From Calditrichota bacterium (GTDB lineage Bacteria; Electryoneota; B3-LCP): DNA of 47,166 nt. The translations under genes and the position numbers were made by a program. Shown piece by piece: positions 1-6,498 of this stretch (position 1 is its first letter; each line of letters begins with the position of its first letter). The DNA is taken from positions 1 to 47,166 of the forward strand of contig JAGVQJ010000152.1 of NCBI GenBank assembly GCA_020051775.1. Direction: 5' to 3'. Under the pieces are notes generated by a model. The model saw only the letters and a program-made list of their open reading frames with translations, did not search any database and was not told the DNA's origin.

Positions 1-974
1 AGAGTAATATTTCTGATGATGGTGATGAGTGGGATTCAACTGAAATACCATTAAAATTTGATCTTCATGATTATCTCAAAGCTCAATCGATGAATCTTGG
101 CAAACCAATCCAAATCATTCGGCCAACTACCTACAATGCAGGCAAAAGGTTCAAGAAAAGAGTGTATTCAAATGAAATGAAAAGTATCCAGGATGAAGCG
201 ACTCGTGCATGGAATTTTTATGTTGCACTTTACTATAAAGCTGGTGGTACTCCATGGCGGTTAATTCGCAATCAACAAGAGCTTGATACCTGCTTCATTG
301 GTGTGAGTTTTTATAAAACACTTGATGATGATAAATTACTTACAAGTACAGCACAAATTTTTAATGAGCGCGGCGAGGGTATCATTTTACGAGGTGGTGC
401 AGCACAGATCAAAAATGATAAACAAATCCATATTAATTTCGATGATGCATATAATTTATTAAGGAACGCTTTAAAAATTTACCAAGGTGAACATAAAAAT
501 TTTCCTGCACGCATTGTAGTACATAAGAGTTCCGTTCACAACGAGGAGGAAATTCAGGGATTTACAAAAGCACTACGAGAATGCTCGATTGATCCCGAAT
601 TGGCAGATTTTACAAGTTTAACTCGAACGTATACAAGACTTTTCCGTCCCAATCGCTACCCTCCTCTTCGCGGAACGTTCTTGGAATTAGATGAAAGATT
701 ATTTTTATTATACACTAAAGGGAGTGTAGATTTCTTTAATGCTTATCCGGGAATGTATGTACCGCGCCCGCTTTTAGTTCGTTGTGACCAAGTATCACAA
801 ACTTCATTTAATCTAGCTAATGAGATATTAGCATTGACTAAAATGAATTGGAACAACACACAATTTGACGGTGCTGAGCCAATTACGCTTCGGGTTTCTC
901 GTCAGGTGGGTAAAATTCTTAAATATTTCGAATCATCAGATCACTATGAGCCCTATTACAGATTTTATATGTAA
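1..974 (+). CDS. Prokaryotic Argonaute, C-terminal MID/PIWI part (5' truncated by window edge), predicted catalytically inactive
   Basis: The frame is open from base 3 with no stop before 974, so the start lies left of the window; the ATG at 90 is internal. The visible ~324 residues carry the PIWI signature of prokaryotic Argonautes: GKPIQIIR (MID/PIWI entry), YYKAGGTPWRL, CFIGVSFY, RIVVHKSS, YPPLRGTFLELD, LALTKMNWNNTQFDG, PITLR and a C-terminal RFYM. Nuclease-active pAgos have a DEDX tetrad; here the first Asp position reads V/S (IGVSFY), the usual RDG reads HKSS, and the last Asp/His is absent, so guided cleavage is not expected. Such inactive long-B-like or short pAgos use guide-directed target binding to trigger a neighbouring effector in anti-plasmid or anti-phage defence (family knowledge). 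The first gene downstream is not an effector, so a partner would be upstream. The gene is strongly AT-rich beside GC-rich neighbours, suggesting transfer. Long-B versus short class cannot be decided without the N-terminus. Confidence 0.88.
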   Translation, partial: SNISDDGDEWDSTEIPLKFDLHDYLKAQSMNLGKPIQIIRPTTYNAGKRFKKRVYSNEMKSIQDEATRAWNFYVALYYKAGGTPWRLIRNQQELDTCFIGVSFYKTLDDDKLLTSTAQIFNERGEGIILRGGAAQIKNDKQIHINFDDAYNLLRNALKIYQGEHKNFPARIVVHKSSVHNEEEIQGFTKALRECSIDPELADFTSLTRTYTRLFRPNRYPPLRGTFLELDERLFLLYTKGSVDFFNAYPGMYVPRPLLVRCDQVSQTSFNLANEILALTKMNWNNTQFDGAEPITLRVSRQVGKILKYFESSDHYEPYYRFYM

Positions 975-1009
975 GAGGCCGGGTCAGCCAGTGGTGGATG
1001 GGCAGTCGT

Positions 1010-1087
1010 TTGGCTTGGGTTAGCGAAGCCCAACACCGTCCTCATTTCTAAATTGTGTTACGCCCTGCTGGGCTAATCCAACCTACA
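1010..1087. repeat. Dispersed intergenic palindromic repeat
   Basis: Between the pAgo stop and the next terminator lies a non-coding repeat with two small stem-loops: TTGGG/CCCAA (1015-1019 with 1029-1033) and GCCC-TGCT-GGGC (1062-1073), ending in AATCCAACCTAC. This resembles the GTTGGGTT...AACCCAACCTAC repeat type seen between genes in many bacteria (from memory, not searched). Together with the terminator at 1107-1140 it is all I see in the 344 bp between 975 and 1318. Confidence 0.45.
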
Positions 1088-1106
1088 CCTAACATTCTTG
1101 CTCTCA

Positions 1107-1140
1107 CGGGCGACCCCCTCGGATCGCCCGTTTCTTTTTT
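1107..1140 (+). terminator. Rho-independent terminator downstream of the pAgo gene
   Basis: A 7-bp GC-rich stem CGGGCGA (1107-1113) pairs with TCGCCCG (1124-1130) over a 10-nt loop and is followed directly by TTTCTTTTTT. It is the first good terminator after the pAgo stop at 974, so the pAgo transcript probably ends here with no further gene in the operon on this side. Confidence 0.75.
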
Positions 1141-1318
1141 CCTCCCCAACCCCCTGCTGGAGAATATCGTACTAAAATAGCGTCTTGAACTATTTCCCCC
1201 TTATCGGTTCCCTCCCCACTAAGGATGGCGGCGCAGCGTATCCAACCAAATAACTTCGCGCCTGGGATTTTTATCCCGGCGGCGCCATAGTGTTCCACAA
1301 AGCAGAAAGGGTTAATTG

Positions 1319-3190
1319 ATGCGTCTTAAAGCACACAAATATATACTCCGGGGGATGTTGACCTTTGGGTTGATCGGGAGTCTATTCTGGGGCGGGTCTC
1401 AGATCCAGGCGGCGACGCTGTCCACGCGGCGCGTGGCGACCGGCCTGTACACTCCGGTGTACGTCACGGCGCCATCGGGCGATTTCAACAGAATCTTCAT
1501 TCTGGAGCTCTACAGCGGCGAAATCAAAATTTTGGAGAACGGTGAGTTGCTGCCGCAACCGTTTTTAAATCTCGGCCCCCGGCTGACGCCTTCGCCGGCG
1601 ATGGAGCAGGGTTTGTTGTGCATGGCTTTCCACCCTCTGTACGCGCAGAACGGGTACTTTTATGTCGTTTACACGGATTACGCGGGCGCTTCCGTCGTGG
1701 CGCGGTATCACGTGACCGCGAATCCTGACGTGGCGGATTACAACAGCGAGCAGATCGTCTTAAGACTGATCAATGATCATCCCAATCAAAATGTGAATAC
1801 CATCGCTTTCGGCGCGGACGGGTATCTCTACATCAGCGTCGGCGACGGCCTGATGGAGGGGTTCCCCGAATTCGCTCAATTGGGCAACGACCTGCATGGC
1901 AAAATCCTGCGCATTAACGTCAACGGCGGGACGCCCTACGTCATTCCGCCGGGCAATCCCTTCGTTTCCACGCCCGGGTTCAGACCGGAGATCTGGGCGC
2001 TCGGGCTGCGCCAGCCCTGGCGGTTTTCCATTGATCGCCTGACGGGAGATTTATACATCGGCGAAGTGGGCAACTTCGCTCGCGAGGAGGTGGATTTCCA
2101 ACCGGCAGGGGTAGGGGGATTAAACTACGGCTGGCCGGTATATGAAGGCACGCAATTCACCGGTTTTGGATCACTCAATCCGCAGGCCCCGCTTCTGACG
2201 GATCCCCTCTATGAATATCAGCACAACGAAATTTCTAACGCGATCGTGGGCGGATTCGTATATCGCGGCAACCGCATCAGCGGCCTGCAAGGAGCCTATC
2301 TTTTCGGTGATTATTCCATCAATCACATCTTCTCTCTTACGCATGATGAACAGGTGGTAACGCGCTTCCAGGATTTGACGCTGGAACTGTCGCCGGGAGG
2401 CAGTCACGCTTTTGAAGATCTCTGTTCTTTCGGTCAGGATGCTTCCGGCGAACTCTACCTCACCGACATCTCCAATGGCAGCGTATATAAGATCGAACCG
2501 GCCTCCAACCTGCTGGACGTTTCCGTTGATCCGCTTGGAAGTCCCATTGTGATTGGGCCGGGGGGCGGCACATTCACCTACCGGGTTCGGGTGATCAACA
2601 ACAATCCAACGCCGGTGCATTTCGATTTCTGGAATGATCTGTATACCCCCGCGAACCTCTCCCAGGGTCCGCAAATGGTGCGTTCCAACTTGCTGATCCC
2701 GGCCGGCGCGACGTTAACGCGGTCAAGCGTCTCTCAATCCGTGCCTGGGAGCGCCGCGGCGGGAACCTATTACCTGCGCGCGTTCGTCGGCGATTACCCC
2801 GCTCAGTACTGGGACGTCAGTTGGTTCTCCTTTGTGAAGCAGGCCGCCAGCGGTGATGAAGCCATCGTCCAAGATTGGCGCGCCGGAGGCTGGGAGCAGG
2901 ATTCCGAACCATCCATTGCCCTGCCCACTCAAACGGGTCTGGTAGTTTGCTCGCCCAATCCGTTTAATCCCACGACCGCTCTCAGCTTCAAGCTGCAAGC
3001 AGCAAGTTACGTCAATTTGAAAGTATACGATACTGCCGGGAGACTGGTGACGACTCTAGTAGACGGCATGAGGGAAGCGGGGCCTCATCAAGCCACGTTC
3101 GACGCGTCAAATCTGCCTTCGGGGATTTACCTGTACCAGATTCAGGCGGGAGGATGGTCCGCCACCGGGAAGATGGCGTTAATAAAATAG
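1319..3190 (+). CDS. Secreted GSDH/sorbosone-dehydrogenase-type beta-propeller with T9SS sorting domain
   Basis: The ATG at 1319 has AAAGG 8 nt upstream; an in-frame TTG lies at 1316. An N-terminal signal peptide (hydrophobic about residues 11-31) precedes a six-bladed Glucose/Sorbosone dehydrogenase propeller: MAFHPLYAQNGYFYVVYTDY, FGADGYLYISVGDG, GKILRINVNGG, PEIWALGLRQPWRFSID, GGLNYGWPVYEG, IVGGFVYRG. Family members oxidise sugars with PQQ in the periplasm, but the usual catalytic H-N-G-G-x-L-x-F segment here reads QNVNTIAF, so the His is apparently Gln and the protein may be a binding rather than an oxidising propeller. After a linker domain, the last ~80 residues (NPFNPTTALSFKL, VYDTAGRLV, LPSGIYLYQI) form a FlgD-like/T9SS type A sorting domain, implying export to the cell surface or medium. 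Single-gene unit, ending at a convergent terminator. Confidence 0.85.
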   Translation: MRLKAHKYILRGMLTFGLIGSLFWGGSQIQAATLSTRRVATGLYTPVYVTAPSGDFNRIFILELYSGEIKILENGELLPQPFLNLGPRLTPSPAMEQGLLCMAFHPLYAQNGYFYVVYTDYAGASVVARYHVTANPDVADYNSEQIVLRLINDHPNQNVNTIAFGADGYLYISVGDGLMEGFPEFAQLGNDLHGKILRINVNGGTPYVIPPGNPFVSTPGFRPEIWALGLRQPWRFSIDRLTGDLYIGEVGNFAREEVDFQPAGVGGLNYGWPVYEGTQFTGFGSLNPQAPLLTDPLYEYQHNEISNAIVGGFVYRGNRISGLQGAYLFGDYSINHIFSLTHDEQVVTRFQDLTLELSPGGSHAFEDLCSFGQDASGELYLTDISNGSVYKIEPASNLLDVSVDPLGSPIVIGPGGGTFTYRVRVINNNPTPVHFDFWNDLYTPANLSQGPQMVRSNLLIPAGATLTRSSVSQSVPGSAAAGTYYLRAFVGDYPAQYWDVSWFSFVKQAASGDEAIVQDWRAGGWEQDSEPSIALPTQTGLVVCSPNPFNPTTALSFKLQAASYVNLKVYDTAGRLVTTLVDGMREAGPHQATFDASNLPSGIYLYQIQAGGWSATGKMALIK

Positions 3191-3219
3191 GGATTAGGGG
3201 TTAGGGGTTAAGGATTAGG
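3190..3219. repeat. Short GGGGTTA/GGATTA low-complexity repeat
   Basis: Directly after the stop codon a G/T/A-only stretch consists of alternating GGATTA, GGGGTTA and AGGATTA units. It has no coding potential. Similar G/T-rich minirepeats occur at 9049-9097, 45840-45861 and, in C/A form, 46108-46133. Confidence 0.5.
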
Positions 3220-3262
3220 AAAACGAACAAGGGCGACCGATAAGGTCGCCCTTGTTCGTTTT
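3220..3262. terminator. Bidirectional terminator, 19-bp perfect stem
   Basis: A 19-bp perfect inverted repeat (3220-3238 with 3244-3262) with a 5-nt loop GATAA; the arms begin with AAAA and end with TTTT, so the hairpin has a U-tract on both strands. It sits between the convergent propeller gene and transporter gene and should stop transcription from both sides. Confidence 0.85.
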
Positions 3263-3265
3263 CTG

Positions 3266-3285
3266 CAAGGGGCTTAAGCTCCTTG
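3266..3285. repeat. CAAGGGGCTTnAGCCCCTTG hairpin repeat, copy 1 of 8
   Basis: A near-perfect palindrome (CAAGGGGCTTAAGCTCCTTG) lying 21 nt past the stop of the minus-strand transporter gene. The same element recurs at 26118-26226, 27383-27447 and 28708-28775, always just 3' of a stop codon. Confidence 0.8.
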
Positions 3286-3306
3286 TTATACGACACTTGT
3301 GCCTTC

Positions 3307-4779
3307 CTACGCCGCCTGCGGATTCGATGAAATGCCCGTCTTCTTGGTTTTCATGTAATAGCCGATCATGCTCAGCGTGGAGATCATACCGACAGCGCCC
3401 AGAATAACCCAGATGATCCAGGGGTGGTGGAGGTTCCAAAGCACTTTGGTGGCCTCGTCCACGTTAGCGCCCTGTCCGTTGTTCATCATCGCGGTCATGG
3501 TTTCCATCACCCTCTCGTTGGGGATCTTGGCGACTTCTGCCGCCGCCATGCCCAGTTGGTCGGTCAGATACTCGCGGGCGAAGCGAATTTTACTGCCCAG
3601 GTGTTCGTAGAGCGGCCCAGAGAGCTGGTTGCTTAAGCCCCAGCCGATAGCGAAGGGGATGTTGGAATAGCCCATGTAAATGGCCTTTTTATCAGGCGGA
3701 GCCGTCAGGCCGATGTATTCCGAAAATTTAGGGCTACACATCATCTCGCCAATGGCGAAGATGAAAATGGCCAGCGCGCAGATCATGCCGATGCTGGTGG
3801 CGCCGGTGCCCACGAAGGCGACCACGGAGACCAGCATACCGCCGATCAGAGCCACCATGGGGTGGAACTTGCCCGTCAGCCAGGCGACGGGGATCATCAG
3901 CAGGATGATGGCGAAGCTGTCAATGTTGATCAGGATCTCCGGTTTGACATAGCCGCTTTCCAGCAGCCAGCCGGAGTTCAAGGCGCCAAAGAGAGGTGCG
4001 ATGTCCTTCGAGTTCACCCACTCGTCAATGAAGTTGGGCAGCAGATCCCAGAGCGGCATGAACATGAACCAAAAGCCGCTGAAGATGCCTAAGAAGATTA
4101 GGAAGTTCTTATCCTTCAGGTTGGCGATGGTCGTGATGATCGTCTCGCGCGGGCTTTTATATTTGGATGGCCCCACCTTTTCCGGTTCGCGATAGAAGAA
4201 GATGGCGGGAATGAAGTTGAAGGCGGTCACCCCGGCGGCGCAGATGAACACCAGCTTGAAGTTGGTTTCACCACGCAGGATGGCGGCCATCATGGGAGCA
4301 AGGAAGCCGCCCACGTTGACCATCCAGTAGAAGATGCCCCAGGCGATGGAGCTGTTTTCGTCGGTGGAGGCCTTGGCGATGGTACCCTGCACGGGCGGCT
4401 TGAAGATGGCCGTGCCCAGACCGATCAGGCAGGCCGCGCCTAATGCTCCCCAGAAGCCTGTGGCGAAAGCGAACGCCAAGTAGCCCAGGATGTTGATGCT
4501 GTAGGCGACGTACAGGCTCTTCTTATAGCCGTACTGGTCGGTGAAGCCGCCCGAGATCATGGGTACAAGACACTGCACCCAAGCCCAGATGGAGAGGATG
4601 ACGCCTTTCTGGGTGAAGGAGAGACCCAGGCCGCCATCGGCTCCGGCATAGACCATGTACAGCGGCAGGATGGCGCGCGCACCGAAGAAGGCCAGCCGTT
4701 CGTTGGCCTCCATCCAGTTGGCGAACCAGAAGTTAGGCTTCAGACCGCGGATCTGTTTAAGAGCAGAGACTTTTGCCAA
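3307..4779 (-). CDS. MFS transporter, POT/peptide-transporter-like
   Basis: This 490-residue inner-membrane protein has about 12 hydrophobic segments. The first helix region EANERLAFFGARAILPLYMV matches the ExxER signature of proton-coupled oligopeptide transporters (POT/PTR2), and FTDQYGYKKSLYVAYSIN matches the MFS loop 2-3 motif; a soluble stretch (about 400-450) lies before the last helix. The substrate cannot be read from sequence; di/tripeptides are the family default. The start is a TTG at 4777-4779 with GGAGGT 4 nt upstream; the next ATG is inside helix 1. It is transcribed away from the ATPase gene at 4897, and both share the palindromic control region 4831-4875. Its 3' end is followed by a CAAGGGG-type hairpin and a convergent terminator. 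Confidence 0.82.
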   Translation of the reverse strand: MAKVSALKQIRGLKPNFWFANWMEANERLAFFGARAILPLYMVYAGADGGLGLSFTQKGVILSIWAWVQCLVPMISGGFTDQYGYKKSLYVAYSINILGYLAFAFATGFWGALGAACLIGLGTAIFKPPVQGTIAKASTDENSSIAWGIFYWMVNVGGFLAPMMAAILRGETNFKLVFICAAGVTAFNFIPAIFFYREPEKVGPSKYKSPRETIITTIANLKDKNFLIFLGIFSGFWFMFMPLWDLLPNFIDEWVNSKDIAPLFGALNSGWLLESGYVKPEILINIDSFAIILLMIPVAWLTGKFHPMVALIGGMLVSVVAFVGTGATSIGMICALAIFIFAIGEMMCSPKFSEYIGLTAPPDKKAIYMGYSNIPFAIGWGLSNQLSGPLYEHLGSKIRFAREYLTDQLGMAAAEVAKIPNERVMETMTAMMNNGQGANVDEATKVLWNLHHPWIIWVILGAVGMISTLSMIGYYMKTKKTGISSNPQAA

Positions 4780-4830
4780 GAGGACCTCCGGACTATTTAT
4801 TTACATTGTTTTGTGCATGAGTAATATTGT

Positions 4831-4875
4831 AAAGTATGCTTGACAAATTTACTTTAAATTTGTAAATTATACTTT
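4831..4875. promoter_or_regulatory. 45-bp two-tier palindromic operator in a divergent promoter region
   Basis: Perfect dyad symmetry in two tiers: outer arms AAAGTAT (4831-4837) and ATACTTT (4869-4875), then 5-nt gaps on both sides, inner arms ACAAATTTA (4843-4851) and TAAATTTGT (4855-4863), and a 3-nt centre CTT. It covers the -35 and -10 region for the ATPase gene and lies about 50 bp from the transporter start. Equal arm spacing on both sides suggests binding of a dimer or tetramer of a regulator that controls both divergent genes. No regulator gene is adjacent. Confidence 0.65.
4840..4868 (+). promoter_or_regulatory. Sigma70-type promoter of the AAA/DUF4143 gene
   Basis: TTGACA (4840-4845), a 17-nt spacer and TAAATT (4863-4868) match the housekeeping consensus (6/6 and 4/6). 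The start codon is 28 bp further on. The inner arms of the palindrome overlap both boxes, so binding there should repress. Confidence 0.65.
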
Positions 4876-4896
4876 CATCAACCTGAGGGAGCGGTT

Positions 4897-6336
4897 ATGG
4901 ATCTCTTTACTCAAGAACAGGTACTACAGATATTAAGACAATTTAATCCGTGGTGGCAGGGGCCTTACGAATTGAAAATGCCACTTAGAAGAACCGCCTA
5001 TAATGAAATTCGTCGTTGGGTAGTCAATCCGCCAAGCCATCGCGCTGCCCTTGTCACCGGTGCCCGCCGCGTTGGCAAGACCACCCTATTAAAACAACTT
5101 ATCGAAGAATTGATCAGCAGCACCGGTAATATACCATCACAGAATATTCTCTACTTGACAATGGATCACCCAATTTTGAAATTGGCAGGCCTGGAAAATA
5201 TACTGAATTTATATCTAACAAATATATTAGGGCATGCGCCCGAACCCCAATACATTTTTATTGATGAAATTCAATTTGTAGAGAACTGGGAAACCTATCT
5301 GAAGTTGATGGTTGATCTCCATCAGGAATTTCGCATTGTAGCTACAGGTTCATCAACCTCATTGCGGTTGGCGGATAAAGAATCCGGCGTCGGAAGATGG
5401 CACGTTATTAAAGTTCCTACACTTTCATTTTATGAATACTTGAAAATCAATAGCATTCCTCTTCCCGAAATTGAACCTGACTACAGCATTATTAGAAAAA
5501 TATTCAGGTATCAAAAACCCGATCTAGAACGATTGAGGATAAAAATAAGTAGAATTGAGCGGTATTTTCCGGATTACATACTTAAAGGAGGATTTCCCGA
5601 AACGGCCAGAATAGAGAATGTGCGAGACGCTCAACAACTTCTTCGAGAAGATGTAGTAGATAAAGTTTTAAAGAGAGATCTTACCGTACTGTTCGGCGTC
5701 AGAAATGTACTTGACGTAGAAAAGTTATTTCTGTATTTATGCATTAACCAAGGTGGTATATTTGATTCAAGTGTTGCGTCTTCACAGTTAGGAGTCAGCC
5801 GTCCCTCCTTACAAAATTATTTAAACTACCTTGAAGATGCAAATTTAATATACAAATTATCACTTTACAACATCCAAGGGAAAAAGTCTTTATCAGGACG
5901 CTATAAATATTATCTCGTAGATGCCAGCCTGGCAAACGCCGTGCTCTTGCGAGGCCCCGAACTCATGGATAATGCCTCTATCCTTGGATCCACAATAGAG
6001 AGTTCCGTATTCAAGCATATTTTTACCAGATATTATTCGGAGATGCCCGCTTTCGGATATTGGCGGGATAAAAGTAGAAAACTCGAAGTGGATATCATCG
6101 TAAAATTTCCCCGCCAAGTCTGCCCCTTCGAAGTAAAATATTCAAGTCGAATCACCAACGAGAAATTATTTGGTTTGTGGAAATTTATTGAAAGCGAAAA
6201 ACCTGAGAGAGCTTATGTCATTTCAAGGGACATTACCGATTTCGAGGTGCAAATACACGGTAATATACCCATCCTCATAATTCCAGCTTTTATGTTTTGT
6301 TATTTAAGTGGACTATCGGAGTCGGTGAAACAATAA
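4897..6336 (+). CDS. AAA-family ATP-binding protein with DUF4143 C-terminal domain
   Basis: The ATG follows GAGGGAG by 5 nt. Walker A is TGARRVGKTTLLKQL (residues about 50-64), Walker B is YIFIDEIQF (about 124-132), and ATGSSTS fits sensor 1; this is the AAA_14 arrangement. The middle contains GGFPE and a winged-helix-like stretch (SSQLGVSRPSLQNYLNYLEDANLIYKL), and the C-terminal DUF4143 region shows FGYWRDKSRKLEVDIIV and PFEVKYSS, reminiscent of a PD-(D/E)xK-like fold (E-V-D...E-V-K). The family is common in archaea, Bacteroidota and deep-branching bacteria; its function is not established. The gene is AT-rich compared with leuS and the propeller gene, suggesting horizontal origin. It stands alone after the palindromic operator. 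Confidence 0.88.
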   Translation: MDLFTQEQVLQILRQFNPWWQGPYELKMPLRRTAYNEIRRWVVNPPSHRAALVTGARRVGKTTLLKQLIEELISSTGNIPSQNILYLTMDHPILKLAGLENILNLYLTNILGHAPEPQYIFIDEIQFVENWETYLKLMVDLHQEFRIVATGSSTSLRLADKESGVGRWHVIKVPTLSFYEYLKINSIPLPEIEPDYSIIRKIFRYQKPDLERLRIKISRIERYFPDYILKGGFPETARIENVRDAQQLLREDVVDKVLKRDLTVLFGVRNVLDVEKLFLYLCINQGGIFDSSVASSQLGVSRPSLQNYLNYLEDANLIYKLSLYNIQGKKSLSGRYKYYLVDASLANAVLLRGPELMDNASILGSTIESSVFKHIFTRYYSEMPAFGYWRDKSRKLEVDIIVKFPRQVCPFEVKYSSRITNEKLFGLWKFIESEKPERAYVISRDITDFEVQIHGNIPILIIPAFMFCYLSGLSESVKQ

Positions 6337-6425
6337 TTAATCCTCCCATGTTCCGCCCACCGTTGACAACTTCATGGCGCCGGTGGCCACCCAAGTTTAA
6401 TCCCTTAAGGATTATTTTCCTCTGG

Positions 6426-6446
6426 ATTCCGGGTCAAGCCCGGAAT
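6426..6446. repeat. ATTCCGGG-TCAAG-CCCGGAAT hairpin repeat
   Basis: An 8-bp stem with a 5-nt loop followed by GACA, the widespread GGATTCC...GGAATGACA type of intergenic repeat. It lies between the ends of two convergent genes (stops at 6336 and 6499) in a 162-bp gap that otherwise holds a CTGTATCCTGTGTCCTGTCT low-complexity tract. Confidence 0.6.
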
Positions 6447-6498
6447 GACAAGTATTTTCTCCTGTATTCTGTATCCTGTGTCCTGTCTCCTATCCAAC

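Noticed and set aside
1104..1298. 64-residue open frame on the minus strand
   Set aside because: It covers the terminator at 1107-1140, has no ribosome-binding site and reads as low-complexity basic sequence.
2171..2674. 167-residue minus-strand open frame inside the propeller gene
   Set aside because: Shadow of the GC-rich plus-strand gene; no motif or initiation signal.
3190..3219. Telomere-like GGGGTTA repeat as a chromosome-end signal
   Set aside because: Only a few irregular units, internal to the contig, next to a terminator; fits a G/T-rich minirepeat found elsewhere in the window.
3307..6336. Transporter and AAA ATPase as effector partners of the pAgo
   Set aside because: A terminator, a T9SS propeller gene and opposite orientation separate them from the pAgo; the palindrome ties them to each other, not to the pAgo.
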